From Sipunculus nudus (taxonomy: Eukaryota; Annelida; Sipuncula; Golfingiida; Sipunculidae): DNA of 64,000 bases. Below are positions 44,465 to 56,899 of this stretch, in pieces (position 1 is the stretch's first letter; each line of letters starts with the position of its first letter). The notes beneath the pieces are model-generated. The model had not been told where the DNA came from, did no database searches, and saw only the letters and a program-made list of their open reading frames with translations. The stretch is taken from the NCBI GenBank assembly GCA_026874595.1, contig CM049308.1:33720027-33784026 (forward strand), given 5' to 3'. Made by a program: the position numbers and the translations under genes.

Positions 44465-45660
44465 TAGCTCAGCTGACTGTTATTCATCTGAGCTATAGCG
44501 ATCACTCTTTGTCAGTCGTCCAACCGGCCGTATGTCCGTAAACCCCCCCCCCCCCCCCCCCCTCCAAGAAAATCGTTACCTTTGGACCGGGAATCTCCTT
44601 ACTTTACATCCAGAGAGGTTTATGAAAATCTCCTTGGGAATCTGAATTTAGGTTTCTGTTACCCATATTCTTGAAGCTATGGGGCTCCGAAGTACCCCCC
44701 AGAATAATGAAAAATTTGTTACAAAAGGTCAAGTATCTGAACAACTAATGCACTGACCACCATGATTCTTTGCATGGGTATTGATCATGGAGTGTTTCAT
44801 CAGTTTCTGCAGACTGGTGGCGCCGTCTGTATTTTTTACAGCTTTATTTCTCTATTTTTGAGACCTTAAAAGATGCGGTCATCTGTTAACAGGGCACAAG
44901 TCGTAACTGCTTGACCTGGAATCTTCTAACTTTTTATCTTGAGAGGTCCATGAAAAGTCTCCTAGGAAACCCGGAATTAGGTCAGTCTTACCCATATTCT
45001 TCAAACTATGGGGCTCCGAAGTAACCCCCCCCCCAAGAATAATTGAAAATTTGATACAGAAGCTCAAGTATCTGAACAACTAATGCATTGATCACCATGA
45101 TTCTTTCCGTGGATATTGTTCATGGAATGTTTAATCAGATTCTGCAGACTGGTGGGCCCACTTAAATTTTTATTCGATTTTTACTATTTTTGAGACCTTT
45201 AAAGATGTGGTCATATGTTAACAGGGGACATATTGTAATGACTGGACCTAGAATCTTGTATCTTTACATGCAGGAACGCCCATGAAAAAGTCTCCTTGGA
45301 AACCTGAAATTAGATCTCTGTCACCCATATTGTCCGAGCTATGGGGCTCAAAAGTAGCCCCCAAAATAATTAAAACATTTGTTACAAAAGCTCTAGTATC
45401 TAACCAACTCTTGCATTGATCGGCATTATTCTTTGCATGCATATGCACCATTGAGTGTTTCATCAGTTCCTGCAGACGGGTGACGCCATCTAGTCTTTTT
45501 TCCGAATTTTACGCATTTTTATCTTCATATGTTTACAAGGCACAAATCATAGCCATTTGACCTGGAATCTTCTATATTTACATCCAGGGAGGTCTGTGAA
45601 AAATTTCCTCGGAAACCTTAAATTAGGTTTCTGTTACCCATATTCCCTGAAGCTTTCCAG
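44465..45660 (-). repeat. 335-bp repeat family, inverted cluster
   Basis: About four diverged units in reverse orientation to the 11.6 kb array: CTGCAGACTGGTGGCGCC at about 44810, then similar blocks near 45140 and 45470. It opens with TTTAGCTCAGCTGACTGTTA and TATAGCGATCACTCTTTGTC, the reverse complement of the family's right terminus, and holds a run of 20 C at 44543-44562. Confidence 0.85.
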
Positions 45661-45667
45661 TATTTCA

Positions 45668-46378
45668 AGTGACCAGAAATAGTGTGAACCTAAAAATGAT
45701 ACACTCACAAATGGTAGGCAAATTATTTTTCTTGAAAGATTAGCTAATGATTCACGAGCTATTACCCTTTAAATTGTTTTTTTTTAGATTAGATCTCCCT
45801 TTAAAATATATCGCTCTCCCTGCAACCCACAGCAGCCAACCATATAAGATGGACAGATGGAAAGCAATGCATCTAATGTGGGCGGTTTAAAAACTGGTAT
45901 TTTCAGCGAAATATCAATGCATCTACTTGACCATTTTGTCATTTCTGTTTTTTTTTGCAGGTTTAGAAAAGGATTTCATGAGCAAGATTTTGAGCAAAAA
46001 GATAGATTCGGTGTCACAAGCATCTGTCAGCAAATTATTTATATAATTTATGAAAATGGTTCCATTCCATATTAGGTCTATTAAACTGAGAAATCATCAG
46101 AATAAGTAGAAGTACATTTTCCCTTGTTCCCTTGTGTTGTCATTCACTTTTCTTTTCATTTAAATATATAAGATACCTGTACACACGCACACATAGAATA
46201 TTATCAAATGTATATTTTGGTTAATTTAGATTCTGAACTCCAAAATCTTATTTGATCAATTCAATGTAGCTATAAAGATGGCCTGCAGGGTATGTTGGTT
46301 TATCCATCAGTCTGTACGTGTGTCTCTCATTATAATTTGTGGAATCTTATATTTCCTGAAATCTCAACCAGGGCAATG
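45668..46378. repeat. Dispersed repeat F, copy 1
   Basis: Matches 62083-62725 in inverted orientation. Shared blocks are GTGAACCTAAAAATGA, ATGGACAGATGGAAAGC-like sequence, CTGTACGTGTGTCTCTCATT and ATCTTATATTTCCTGAAATC. The minus partner lacks about 70 bp present here. No coding content is evident. Confidence 0.8.
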
Positions 46379-48135
46379 ATATTAAATTGAATTGTTATAT
46401 TAAGCTGAGCTTAAATGAAAACAGGACAGCAAACAGAAATTTAACATATAATGTTTCATAAAAATTCCCGGAATGCGTATTTTAATTATTGGGTAAAAAC
46501 ATTAAGAACAACGTAGATAGCTTTTATTATGAATAAGTCAATATTTAAAAATGATTTTTCTTTCAGCTGATATGCTTTTTATGTTTTTCATTTTCGAGTA
46601 TGGCCTAGAGGCATGGAAGAGGGTGTCCACAAAAGATGACCTGTCGAAAATTGAAAGTAAGGATAATTAATAATAAATTAAAAGTTGATCTGGATACATA
46701 TAATTCATCCTCATCAGGCTTTGTTTACTTATAAATTGCTATTTAAATGAATGCATTTAGCAACAACTATAAAATTAATTTCAAGTCTATAAATATTGGC
46801 ATTTTATGTTCCATTTTGAACATACAAAAATATCTGCACCACCCCAACCCCCAAGCTAAGCTACATCCGATGGATTAATGGTGGCATCAGCCTCCAATAG
46901 GTTCATAACAGACTGTGTGATGGCCATGGTATATACACATCATAGGAAAAATCTCAGCAGTACAGAGGCATTATTTAAACATTGTTATAAATATTTGATA
47001 GGAAGAAAGGGATTAACGAAACGAATGTTAAAAAAGTAAGTAAAAATATTATTATTTATTAATGTTATTGATTTTCAGAATTTATGCATGTGTGGTCCAG
47101 GCTTGCACCAAAATGGAGCACTGGCAGTGTCTGGCCAAATGCTGGCTGAATTGGTAGGCCCTCCAGAAGGCAAAAAGTTCTGAGAATAAGAAACACGAGC
47201 AAAGACCTTCTTAAAAAATCCATCCAGTGATGAAGGAAGTTCAAGGAACCAGGTAGTCCTAACCTCAGCTACTTTTACAAGTTGCATCCTGGTGAGAAAG
47301 TTTTCAACAATCACTGGTAATATCTCATTTAAAAGTGAGTAAAACTTGTTCTACCTATTTACAAATATGTCAACAGAACCTCTGTAACACACTAAATACA
47401 CCTATAGTGCTTTACTCCTTAAAATATTAAGATTTCTGCCAATATTTCTTTCTGATATTAGAATCATAATTATACTCATGTAAACAAGTGCACATGGCGA
47501 AATCAGTCATGCAAATTATACACTGCAAAAACTACAGAGGTGGTTATCTAATAAAGCACCCACGGGTTTCAGTTTATAATCATGCTGATAAACCCCGTGT
47601 ACGGGTTGAGTCTGCATATTCAACCTTTAATAAACCTGTGCCACGACTTATAAAATTAGTTTTCGCTATTGCCGCTAGACGTCCATATACTGTTTCTCAA
47701 ATGCTATGAGGTGTATCCGGTCACATGATACAAGACGCATAAATACATAGAAAAAACCCATGGTTCGCTATAAACCTGTCAGTTTGAAAGGTAGCAACAG
47801 TTAATAGTTTTGTATATCATTATTTGAGGAATGTTCACACATTCATGCATGTTTGTAAAATTTGGTGAATAAAGCAGCTGGGGTTTAACAGACACGTTTG
47901 GAAACTATTGAGAAGCAGGACGGACAGGCGTAAACCATTTAATTTTTAGTCCCTACTCATACGGTGCAGGAATAACAATAAATGTACAGGCACATTTATA
48001 TGCAACACACATATATCGGTGATGTACAAACTCTGACCGAAGTCTACTTTTAGGGACTCTTGGCTTGGACTGAATTGTGACCCGAGCTGCTTGAACTCTC
48101 GATTTGAGTGGCTTAGACTGACCTGACACTGTCGA

Positions 48136-48137
<2 letters not shown>
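46379..48137. other. Non-coding spacer
   Basis: No supported gene. A clean 79-codon minus-strand ORF at 47075-47314 has no recognisable motif and no clear splice sites. Confidence 0.35.

Positions 48138-48190
<53 letters not shown>
48138..48190. repeat. (TA)n(GT)n microsatellite
   Basis: About 19 TA followed by about 8 GT dinucleotides. Confidence 0.9.
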
Positions 48191-48607
48191 ATTCTTTTAG
48201 ATTGCTATTATTGTCCAACCACTGGACACAAGGGTGAAAAAAAAAGATCAAAGAACTCGTACAAGAAGGAGTAAGTGTTTGTGAAATGATGGGTCACAAA
48301 TCTCATTTTGTGTCCAAAAATTATCAAGCAAGTATTCAAGCAAGTAACTTCGCTATTCAAAGACTGACCTAGAAAATCTTGAACAGCTGATCCAGAATTG
48401 GTCTAGAGAGTCACCAGATAAACTCATTTTTTTTTCTCGCCCGTATGTACGCTTTTTACACAGCGCTTTACCTATAGGACTCCGTCCTGCTTCTAGTCCT
48501 TCCGCAAGTCTGAACGCAGAGGACCTTGTGGACCTTGATGGCCAGAAAAAAGAAACTCTTCTCTTTATCCATCAAACAAGTAATTTTTTTTTGCGTCAAG
48601 TCCAACG

Positions 48608-48808
48608 TGGACGACAGCGTGGTGGCCTCTTTTTGTAGTCCTAAATGAAAACGCTACAGCGATTACAGAAGCACTATCGATGCTAAAGCAGTGGAATCCG
48701 CACTGCATGGCAACCTAGATGTTGCATGGTGGACTTGGTCACTTGAAACAGTTCACAGAGGTATATTATGGCACAAGTCATGGAGTCGTCTTTGTATTGC
48801 TGCCCTAA
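48608..48808 (+). pseudogene. MULE-type transposase fragment
   Basis: The plus frame reads WWPLFVVLNENATAITEALS, then MLKQWNPHCMAT, a TAG at 48716, then in the same frame HGGLGHLKQFTEV. The ITEALS.LK.WNP block is typical of Mutator-like (MULE) transposase domains found in expanded invertebrate families, where it precedes the second catalytic Asp and a CxFH segment. Those later motifs are missing. A stop and truncation mark it as a relic. Confidence 0.6.
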
Positions 48809-49774
48809 ATACTTCGTTAAAACATTTCAACCTTACAGTTTGAATTAACCCTGTAAAGATACTTTTCACCTGAATTTTCCCTGAGTGCTGGTTGGACATA
48901 ACGACTGTAGGCTGCAGTTGAGCAAAAACTTCATCATCAGCATTTAAGTATTAGGGAATTAAACTAAACAGATCTGCAGTGATGGGACAAGCCGGACTGA
49001 TAGGACAGACTGAGACCATTTTATTAGTCCTTCTCCCTTACAGACCTTCTTGCCCTAGAATTTGGTGATAACTAATGAAGTATGGCCAATGACTTAGTTA
49101 AGCTTCCTGAACCCCGGCCGAAAATGGCTGAATTGGACAGCCAGATTAATTGGCACTGCGACAGTGAATATGTGACCACATAGAGCAGACTCAAGTGTAA
49201 AATTTTGTTGCATAAATGATATGTCTTTTTCTCTGATTTGAACACTTGAGACAGCTTGGATGTCCTGGACAGCAAAATTTGCATGGAAAAAGGACTACCT
49301 GAATGGTTTATTAAACAGATACTGAATAGGGACATGATGGGGCCAGTCGGACTGACTAAGACCATTTCAGTAGTCCTTCAAAAATTAGAATTTTTTCCCT
49401 CAAATTTTCCTCAGTATGAATTTGCTTATTTAATGTTTTATTGAACACTAAGTACTTTTCTTGCTGGAAATATATAATGTTGTACACATGTACATATGAA
49501 CTGCATGAATGTAGTTATAATAAAATAGTTCAATTTATTTATATTTTATATTAAATAAAAGTGTTTATTTTAGTAAAAGAAGCAAAGTAATAGTAGAAGT
49601 TAAGCTGTAATGATTTCAGGTATAGTAACAGATGAATTACTTTAAGTCCTATTATATATGATATTATATGTTATATATTATATATATCTTACCATAATAT
49701 TTTATAATAAACTATAACTAATATAAAAAATTGAGATTAAAGTTTATTTAGAAAAATATGAAATACCCAAAAGT
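48809..49774. other. Non-coding spacer
   Basis: No recognised feature. AT-rich toward the right end. Confidence 0.4.
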
Positions 49775-49938
49775 ACTCATGAAGTACTCATATGAGTACC
49801 GAGTACTTTCAAAGTACTCGAGTTCAAGTACGAGTACTTTTGTGATTTTTAAAAAGTACTGGAGTACGAGTACTGATTACTCAAAAAAGTACTTATGAGT
49901 ACGAGTACTATGAGTACGAGTACTTTTGGACCCAACTC
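49775..49938. mobile_element. GTACTC-rich terminus of a hAT-like element
   Basis: More than a dozen GAGTAC/GTACTC hexamers in about 160 bp, ending GGACCCAACTCTG. Read from the other strand it starts CAGAGTTGGGTCC, which has the look of a hAT terminal inverted repeat with subterminal transposase-binding-type repeats. The opposite end was not found nearby. Confidence 0.5.
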
Positions 49939-50879
49939 TGCTTACAACCAAACCCTGAATAAGAATGGGAAGAACAATGTTTCCAAAATAAATTATTTGC
50001 ATTTGCTTGCATCACCTCTACTAATAGAATATGCAACCTGAAGATACGTTGATATCATATTTGAGGGAAAAGAGGATGGGAAGATGTATTTTGCGTGTAC
50101 TTCTTGCTTTAAAAAGCGTTTGACACAATAAACCGTAATACACCACTTGGATAAACATCTTGTATTATTTATTCATTTACGCTCGCGCTACGGTCCATTC
50201 TATCGAATAAATTGAACAAATCGTAATTGATCAATGTATAGATACTAATAAATCAAAGTTCAACATAAACATAGCGTGCGTGGTTTTTTATATTTAATAT
50301 AACCAACCCAGTGCAGTCTCACCAAACTCCGAAGCTATATAAAACATACGTGTGATTGTGCCTTCCAGCCACAATTATATCGCTGCTAAAGGACTAAGAC
50401 CTGTCACAAGCATTTGACTTTACGGAAACACATAGTTCAGCAAACAATTTTCTTGCAACGCTGCTACGTGAATATTTCTATGATGATCTCAGCATTTTTC
50501 GACACATCTTGCAACTGTTCTTATTTCCTTGCGCGAGGCAATCATTGATTTTAATTATATGAAGACGATAGGGCACTTAAAGCTATAAGGTTCGGTTCAT
50601 TTCTTGTAAGTTGATATGCACCCCATTTCTAAAAGTACTTTTCATCTGCTTCTTGAACTGTCATTTTCCCGGGGGTAAGACAATAAGTGACATTCTATTG
50701 GGAAAATGTCACGGTTGACCTGCGTGTATAAATGCATCAGTTATTAACAACGAAGTTGGTTTTACCCGGAACTTTTGCCTTCCCGTCCGTCATGAAAGGC
50801 GGAACTTTCGCCCCTATGAGTTTATATCAGATTCTTCTGGAAGTTTTTATTATTTTTTAAATAGGTATCTGATGCTGAT
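49939..50879. other. Non-coding spacer
   Basis: No recognised gene or repeat. Confidence 0.4.
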
Positions 50880-51185
50880 CTTCACGTTTAAAATGAATTG
50901 AAGTTCAATGTGTGTGTACTTGTTAAAAGACGCTTAAGATCGCCTTTATGGTCTTCTTAAATCAAACAATGAATTGGTCCACAATGGTCCAAAGCCCAAT
51001 ACATTGCCTGGTAGACGCAACAGTTTTAGCCAGTATGAATAAATATGGAGACAAGATATGTTTGTCTAACCCTTAACCCCTCTCTCGACATTTAAATAAC
51101 CTGAAGTGTTTCTATAATTTGAAGTACAACTCTCTATTTGATTAAAGTGTATCGTATCCATTTAATAAAATGACTGAGGGAAAAA
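50880..51185. repeat. Dispersed repeat G, copy 1
   Basis: Direct partner of 56010-56300. Shared sequence includes ACAATGAATTGGTCCACAAT and GACATTTAAATA, then CCTGAAGTGTTTC. About 5.1 kb separates the copies. Confidence 0.75.
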
Positions 51186-51339
51186 GATTTTTTAGTACTT
51201 AAAAAATAAGAATTTCAGTTCTAAGGAATCGAACGATATTAAAAATCGATACCAAAACTCATCCCAGGAATCTATTTTTTTGTAAACCTTAATATATCTG
51301 AAATTATTGTCAAATTTTAACCAATATATGTACCCTTAA

Positions 51340-52400
51340 TATATCCGATCTGAATTTTTTTATAATATTTGGCAAAACACTTATTAACCGTAAAGAGAGA
51401 GTGATAGAATTGTATAATCTACATTCAAAAGTGATAAAGCCTCCAATTCTTTTTGATATACCAAGTAAAATGATAACTGCTTATTTTTGTGAGCTAGATA
51501 ATTCCCTTTTTAAAGAGACATTAAATGAGTTAAATTAGCCGAAAAGAAACCAAAACTTTTTATAAAATTCAACTGTTAATCAATCATTACCTAGACTTTT
51601 GTTGGCTGGCTTTAATGTAATTTACCTCTCTATATCATCTGAATCCGATTACTAAATGTGTCCAGTTTAATTTGTTCTAAATACAACGCTATATCTGCCA
51701 TTTGCTTTCTTAATTTTGATTTGTAAAAGTTTTTTTTTATATAATTCTTTCTGCTTCTCCAGCATTCTGTTCATATATGTAATCAATTCTCCAGAAGGAA
51801 GCTACAATTTCCTAACACATTAAATTGTCCATTTTTGAATTTTTCTGTTTTTTTTAACCGTATCATACACCCCTAAGTCTTGTATTAATCAATTTCTACC
51901 AATTTTATTTTTAAAGTTCTATCTCATCCTCAAGATTTTCTGTTTCCTCATCAGTTTTATTTTCCAAAGTTTCATACAGAATTTTAATTTTCATTTAGGT
52001 CTCTTTCTTCCGTACTCCTATGTGTATACAAATTTATACAAAATGGTCTAATTCTGAAATGATGAATTCCAATTTGAATCTTTCATAATCTTTATCTTCA
52101 TATTCTTGAATCCATGGAGACCTTACTGATTTTTATTCCTGCCACAAAATTAGCTTCATGTAATATATTTGAATTTAGCTTCTAATATTATTAACCCTTT
52201 TTCTAACTCAGTAAATTCTCTATATCCAATGTAATTGTACAGTGATCATATTTTACATATGGAAGAATATAAACTTCTTTTATTCCATCTTGTATATTTT
52301 GAGATATCCACTAATAGTCCAATTTAAAACATATATTTTCACTGTTTTTTTCATCTATGAAAAATTCATTGGATGAACTATGACATCGGGGTTACATTCC
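51340..52400 (-). pseudogene. L1/Tx1-like LINE ORF2 fragment
   Basis: Read on the minus strand, about 52290-52180 gives YVKYDHCTITLDIENFTELE, fitting the end of an apurinic endonuclease (SDHC.I.L.I). About 51780-51700 gives the helical EKQKELYKKKL linker. From about 51600 it reads LTVEFYKKFWFLFG, then SFNVSLKRELSSSQK and AVIILL, the N-terminal RT motif pattern of L1/Tx1-type elements (LT.EFYK.FW ... LS.SQK.AVI.LI). Many stops and frame changes are present, and the catalytic RT box is absent. It differs in clade from the LINE at 15.4 kb. Confidence 0.7.
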
Positions 52401-52589
52401 CAAGTTCTAGACAAATTTTCAAAAGAACTTGTCATAAAAAAATCCCAATTCTGCGAGTCTTTGAAGCAACTAATTCAGGAGATATGCAATTATTTCAGGG
52501 ACATTTGAGTACCTCAATCCTCGTGCTGTTGGTGGAAACCAGCTTGTGGGAACTGAAGAACGAATCTTTTTTTAAATGATAGGTGGGTG

Positions 52590-52846
52590 AGTTTTACACT
52601 ATTGACGACTTCTATAGCTGCTGATGAATATCATCGTTAAAGTGCCACCTTGATAGATCTCGTTAGGTCTGAAGTAGTCAGGTTTCAATATTTCTGCACA
52701 TTTCATCCTGGTAAATGAATCTCATTCAGTTCACACAGTTACGATAGATTTGTATACCAATGTTATTCCACATATTAAAACACATCTTATATATATTTCC
52801 ATTAAAAAAAAGCTTAATTATGGCGTAGCTATATCAAATAGATTTT
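52590..52846. repeat. Dispersed repeat A, copy 2
   Basis: Same-orientation partner of 7757-8041. Its right end is interrupted by element D at about 52851. Confidence 0.7.
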
Positions 52847-52850
52847 TAGC

Positions 52851-53190
52851 GAACCTGTGAGCTTATGCGATGGTGTGGCGTCGTCCGGCGTCCGTACGTT
52901 AACCCATACTATCTTGAAAACGATAAGAGGTGGCATCACGAAATTTTATTAAAAATATTAGTCATCTAAAAAACTATTTCGGATTTTGCTTATTTTTTGG
53001 CTAACTGAATTTTCTTAGATTTAATAGGGAAAAAGCTAAAAAAAGCTTAAAAAATCTTCTTCTCCGAAACTGTTCAGCCAAATTGTCCAGTATTTCACAG
53101 AAATGATTCCTGGAATAATCTTTCTCAAGTTTGTTCGAATGGATTAGGTTCGGTGATTTTTGGCCGAGTTACAGGAAGTTGAACTTAGTA
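52851..53190. mobile_element. Dispersed element D, copy 2 (inverted)
   Basis: Reverse complement of 32020-32372, starting CGAACCTGTGAGCTTATGCG. Short ORFs inside it are not genes. A further part (to about 53400) repeats the CTTCTCTGAAACCATATGGC-type segment found internally near 53060, so the element may extend as a partial tandem duplication. Confidence 0.65.
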
Positions 53191-53839
53191 ATTTTAGTAT
53201 GCTTTTATGGATAGATGGCTATCTCAGAAAGGGCTGGAGCTATCATCACCAAATTTTATGCCAATGTTGTTCACATGAGACATGTCTGAAATTGAGGTAT
53301 TGGTGGCGCCACCTGCATCGACTTTTTTTGTACGGGGGTCATCAGTGCCCGTATCATACTGACGGCTACAAAAAACTTCTTCTCTGAAACCATATGGCCA
53401 AATAGTTCTAACTTTGCTAAAGCCAAATGCATGTAACTTATATTTATGCAAATCACATTCTTGATAAATAAAATAAAAGATCTGATTCATATATTTATGA
53501 AAAAAAACACGATAAAAATGCAGATTCTTGACAACTTACTGTGAATAGCAGAACTGCCTTCTGGGTTAGCAGACGACAAAATGGCTTGTTCCCGCCGTTG
53601 AGCTTGACAGGTCCAGGATGTTAACGTCATGACCTGGTCAGGGGTGAACCCATGCAGTGATCACGTGCAGAAAGACGGGTAATTTTTTTTTCAACTGTGC
53701 GGTCTGCTCAACGTTACACGCATGCCGCGACATTTCAAACAGACGCTGAATGCTGAATGCTTAAATTTGCAGGTTATTCAATGTGCAGGGGGACCTTAGC
53801 CAACATTGCACAGTTGTGAAAATTTACAGTCAAATGCAC

Positions 53840-54047
53840 CAATATTTTAAAATATGGGTTACCTTTATTAAAGCTTTATTGAGGTTCATTAAAGAACCCT
53901 AAGTCTAGATTGAAATAACCCCTTGAATCCCTATTGAACCTCTTGAGAGCAAAAGAGGGTTATATGGTCTGATAGGGTTCTTTGAAGAACCCTAAAGATC
54001 TCTTTTAAGTGTAAAGAACCCTTAAAGAACCCTTTTTTCTCGGAGTG
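53840..54047. mobile_element. MITE-like element with AAGAACCCT repeats
   Basis: The right end ends CTTTTTTCTCGGAGTGTAG and the body carries several AAGAACCCT/AGGGTTCTT motifs in both orientations (about 53896, 53970, 53984, 54015 and 54025). That inverted, repeated structure is typical of small hairpin-forming DNA transposons. The left boundary is approximate. Confidence 0.5.
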
Positions 54048-54497
54048 TAGGTGGGGTTGATGAGCCCTCCTCATCCACCTGAGAGGTTCCTGGACGAGGT
54101 TCCTCTTGTCATGGAGAGGCCTGAATAAGAGTAGCATCAGGAAGACGCTCAGGAAGCGAGCACACGACTTGTCCCACTGTTGTCTCACCACCCGAGATTT
54201 GTTTTCCGTGGACTTAGTAACTGCAAGTCTATTGGCCATTGCCAATCCAGACGCTTGGGATAGGATTTGCGATGCTAGTGCCAGTCTTCCAAGCATTCCT
54301 TTCATCTTGGATAAATATCCATGCCTAGAAATAAAAGATGCATGTAAGGTAGCACACCACCAGTAATGTAGACCCGTAACCACTGAACATATCTAACATA
54401 TAATAAGGCAAATTATGTAATGAAACAGAGGTGGTCCAGTTTAGGGTTAAATATAAAAAAGGGAGCTACGGTTTGGTGATTGTTCTGGCAACTACAT

Positions 54498-54600
54498 AAG
54501 GTGTACTTAGACCTAAGTAAAGCATTCGATGGTGTAAACGGACACGCTTTTTGCATGATCAAAATTCAATTAAGACCAAAGAGTTATTATATATTTACCT
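54498..54600 (+). pseudogene. LINE RT catalytic-box fragment
   Basis: The plus frame reads KVYLDLSKAFDGVNGHAFC, which matches RT motif A of non-LTR retrotransposons (LDLSKAFD.V.H). Only about 30 codons are recognisable. The fragment is short but the motif is distinctive. It may be of the same clade as the 15.4-16.2 kb LINE. Confidence 0.7.
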
Positions 54601-55374
54601 AAAACCATTGTTCCTTTTTGAGAGAATAACTGTTTATTATATAATATGGTATATATATATACGTATGTTTACAGTGGCAAATCCAGAGGAGGGTGCCCAC
54701 GGCGCCCCCCGTTTAGCTCAACCATTTTTATCTGTTTATTTCCCATTTTATTCTTAATTTTTTTTCATATTTGTTTTTTATCTCTCCCTTTACCTTTTGG
54801 AAAACTACCCCCACCCCTCTTATAAAAGTTTTAATTGGTAATGAAATAATTTTCTATTTTCATCTATGACAAAATCAAGTGTTTGAGCCAAGGCATCAGC
54901 ATAACACCATCTCACTTCTTGGCTGTTTGGTATATGTATACCTGGTAGCCCATAATAAAAGGACTGCATGATGTCCAGTGATACACCTTTTCCATCCTAG
55001 AGATGTACAAAGTATAGGGGTTAATGTAAACTGCTTATCAAGGAACAGACGCTCAGCTGCTGGTGGATTCTATTTACCGGGTTCCAGTGTTGATCCCACC
55101 AGTACGGCTCCTGTCTGTGTTTTCACACTATCAGCTTGTCATGTAGCATCACCAACCTTGTACAGTTTTAAGCAGTTCCGTTTGATGTTACATTGTTGCG
55201 TGCCCTCATGATCACATGTGAGTAATTCTTTAAGAGCAATTTTTTTTTCTGTAGTTTTGAATATTTTGTTAACGACGATATTTAAGTATAGTCGCCCCTC
55301 CATACAAGTATAGTCCAGTGTGAACTTCAAGAGAGCGAGCATCTGCACCGCTTGCCAGAAAATTACATTTACTT
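54601..55374. other. Non-coding spacer
   Basis: No supported gene or repeat. Confidence 0.4.
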
Positions 55375-55885
55375 TTGTCAGACTGTCTGTCTGTCACTTT
55401 GTCTGTCCATCCATCAATTTATCGTTTCTGTGCGATTACTTTCCTAAATATTATCCGATTTCATTGCAATTTTGGGCAGTGATTGCTCTTATGTTTACTA
55501 TGGTTGGGATTGGTTTTAGAGTGTCTGGCATCTGTCAGTCTGTCACCCTGTTTGTCAGTCCGTCAGATTTTCAGTTCCGTGCGATAACTTTCCTAAATAT
55601 TATCTGATTTCATTCAAATTTTGGTCAGACATTGCTCTCATGCTTACCTGGTTTTCATTTGTTTTGAAGTGTCTGGCTTATATCCGTCGGTCTGTGTGTC
55701 ACTCTGACAGTTTATCAGGTTTTCGTTTCTGTGGGATAACTTTCCTAAATATGATCAGATTTCAATCAAAATTTTGTCAGTGATTGCTCTCATGCATACC
55801 CCGGTTGGGATTTGTTTTGGAGTGTCTGGCTTCTGTCTGTCACTCTGTCTGTCCGTCCTTTATCAAGCATGAAAAACAATATCCC
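55375..55885. repeat. Tandem repeat, about 150-bp unit, three copies
   Basis: The block GATAACTTTCCTAAATAT or a near match recurs at about 55433, 55583 and 55735. It is accompanied each time by GTGTCTGGC and CTGTCTGTCACTCTG-type sequence. The 95-codon ORF through it is a by-product. Confidence 0.85.
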
Positions 55886-56009
55886 AAAGCGGGGGGACAT
55901 TAATTCCACGAATTTGCTTGTTTATCTAAGCTTCATATTTGTCTTGTGGCTTTTTGTTAAATGTTTACTATTTATTAAAATTGATATAATTTGCTGAACC
56001 GCACGTTTT

Positions 56010-56300
56010 AAATGGATTTAAGTTAAAAATTATAGTGTACCTTTAAAAGATGCTTAAGATCTCCATTAAGGTATTAGACATAAAACAATGAATTGGTCCA
56101 CAATTGTCCCAGGCCCAATATTTCCTGGTAGGTGCAACAGATTCAGCCATAATTTCAGCTGCCACTGTGAATTAATGTGGAGACAAGGGATCTCGTTTTC
56201 TATCCTCTCTGGACATTTAAATAGCCCTGAAGTGTTTCCATTATCTGAAGTGCAACTGTCCATTTGATTATAAAGTATGTGTATCTATTTCATGAATGAT
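56010..56300. repeat. Dispersed repeat G, copy 2
   Basis: Same-orientation partner of 50880-51185, with scattered substitutions and a small insertion. Confidence 0.75.
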
Positions 56301-56863
56301 TGAGGGAAATCATTAAAAACATTGAAATAGTACTAAACTACTATTGGTTCATACTTTCTACCATGTTGCAGTGGCGCAATATTTATTTTAATCAAACTAA
56401 AAAGGACTCTAAAAATTGCTTACCTAACCATAACGGTTCTGTCAGTAGCTTTGCATATTTTCCCAAATTTAGACGACTGAAGGCACTAAGAGCGCTCAAT
56501 AATCCAAACAGAATTGCTACTCTGCCCTAGGGGTTTGTTCAACTATAATAATTTCCTCCTTTGTCAAACTTGAAACACCAAATGATTAACGGAAAATATC
56601 TTCAAGGTGCATGACCAGATAGTGTTGGTCATTAGTAGAAGTTTACATATTGGCTGGTGCAACTGGACGATTGGCATTAGAATTTCATTTTTTTTTTTTT
56701 AAATTTTACTGTCATCCTGTCTGATGATTCATACATTTATTGCTGAAGAGTTGAACATATCCTTGGGTGTTTCTCAGGTGAACTTGACGGCGGTCATACT
56801 CTTCATGTGTTTAATATTTCTGACAGTTCCACTGCTGGTGTTGCGCAGTGTCAGTTGGGATGC
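56301..56863. other. Non-coding spacer
   Basis: No supported gene. Short plus-strand ORFs only. Confidence 0.4.
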
Positions 56864-56899
56864 TTAAGAGGAGAGCCCTGGAAGGGTTATTGAGGTATA

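Noticed and set aside
47075-47314. Clean 79-codon minus-strand ORF
   Set aside because: No motif, no splice sites, and no neighbour with which it would form a gene.
53160-53490. ORFs on both strands around 53.3 kb
   Set aside because: They lie inside dispersed element D and its partial duplication.
53931-54383. 150-codon minus-strand ORF and an 86-codon plus-strand ORF over the same bases
   Set aside because: Both look partly protein-like, but the start of the minus-strand frame overlaps nothing recognisable and its end runs into MITE repeats. I could not decide on a strand or family.
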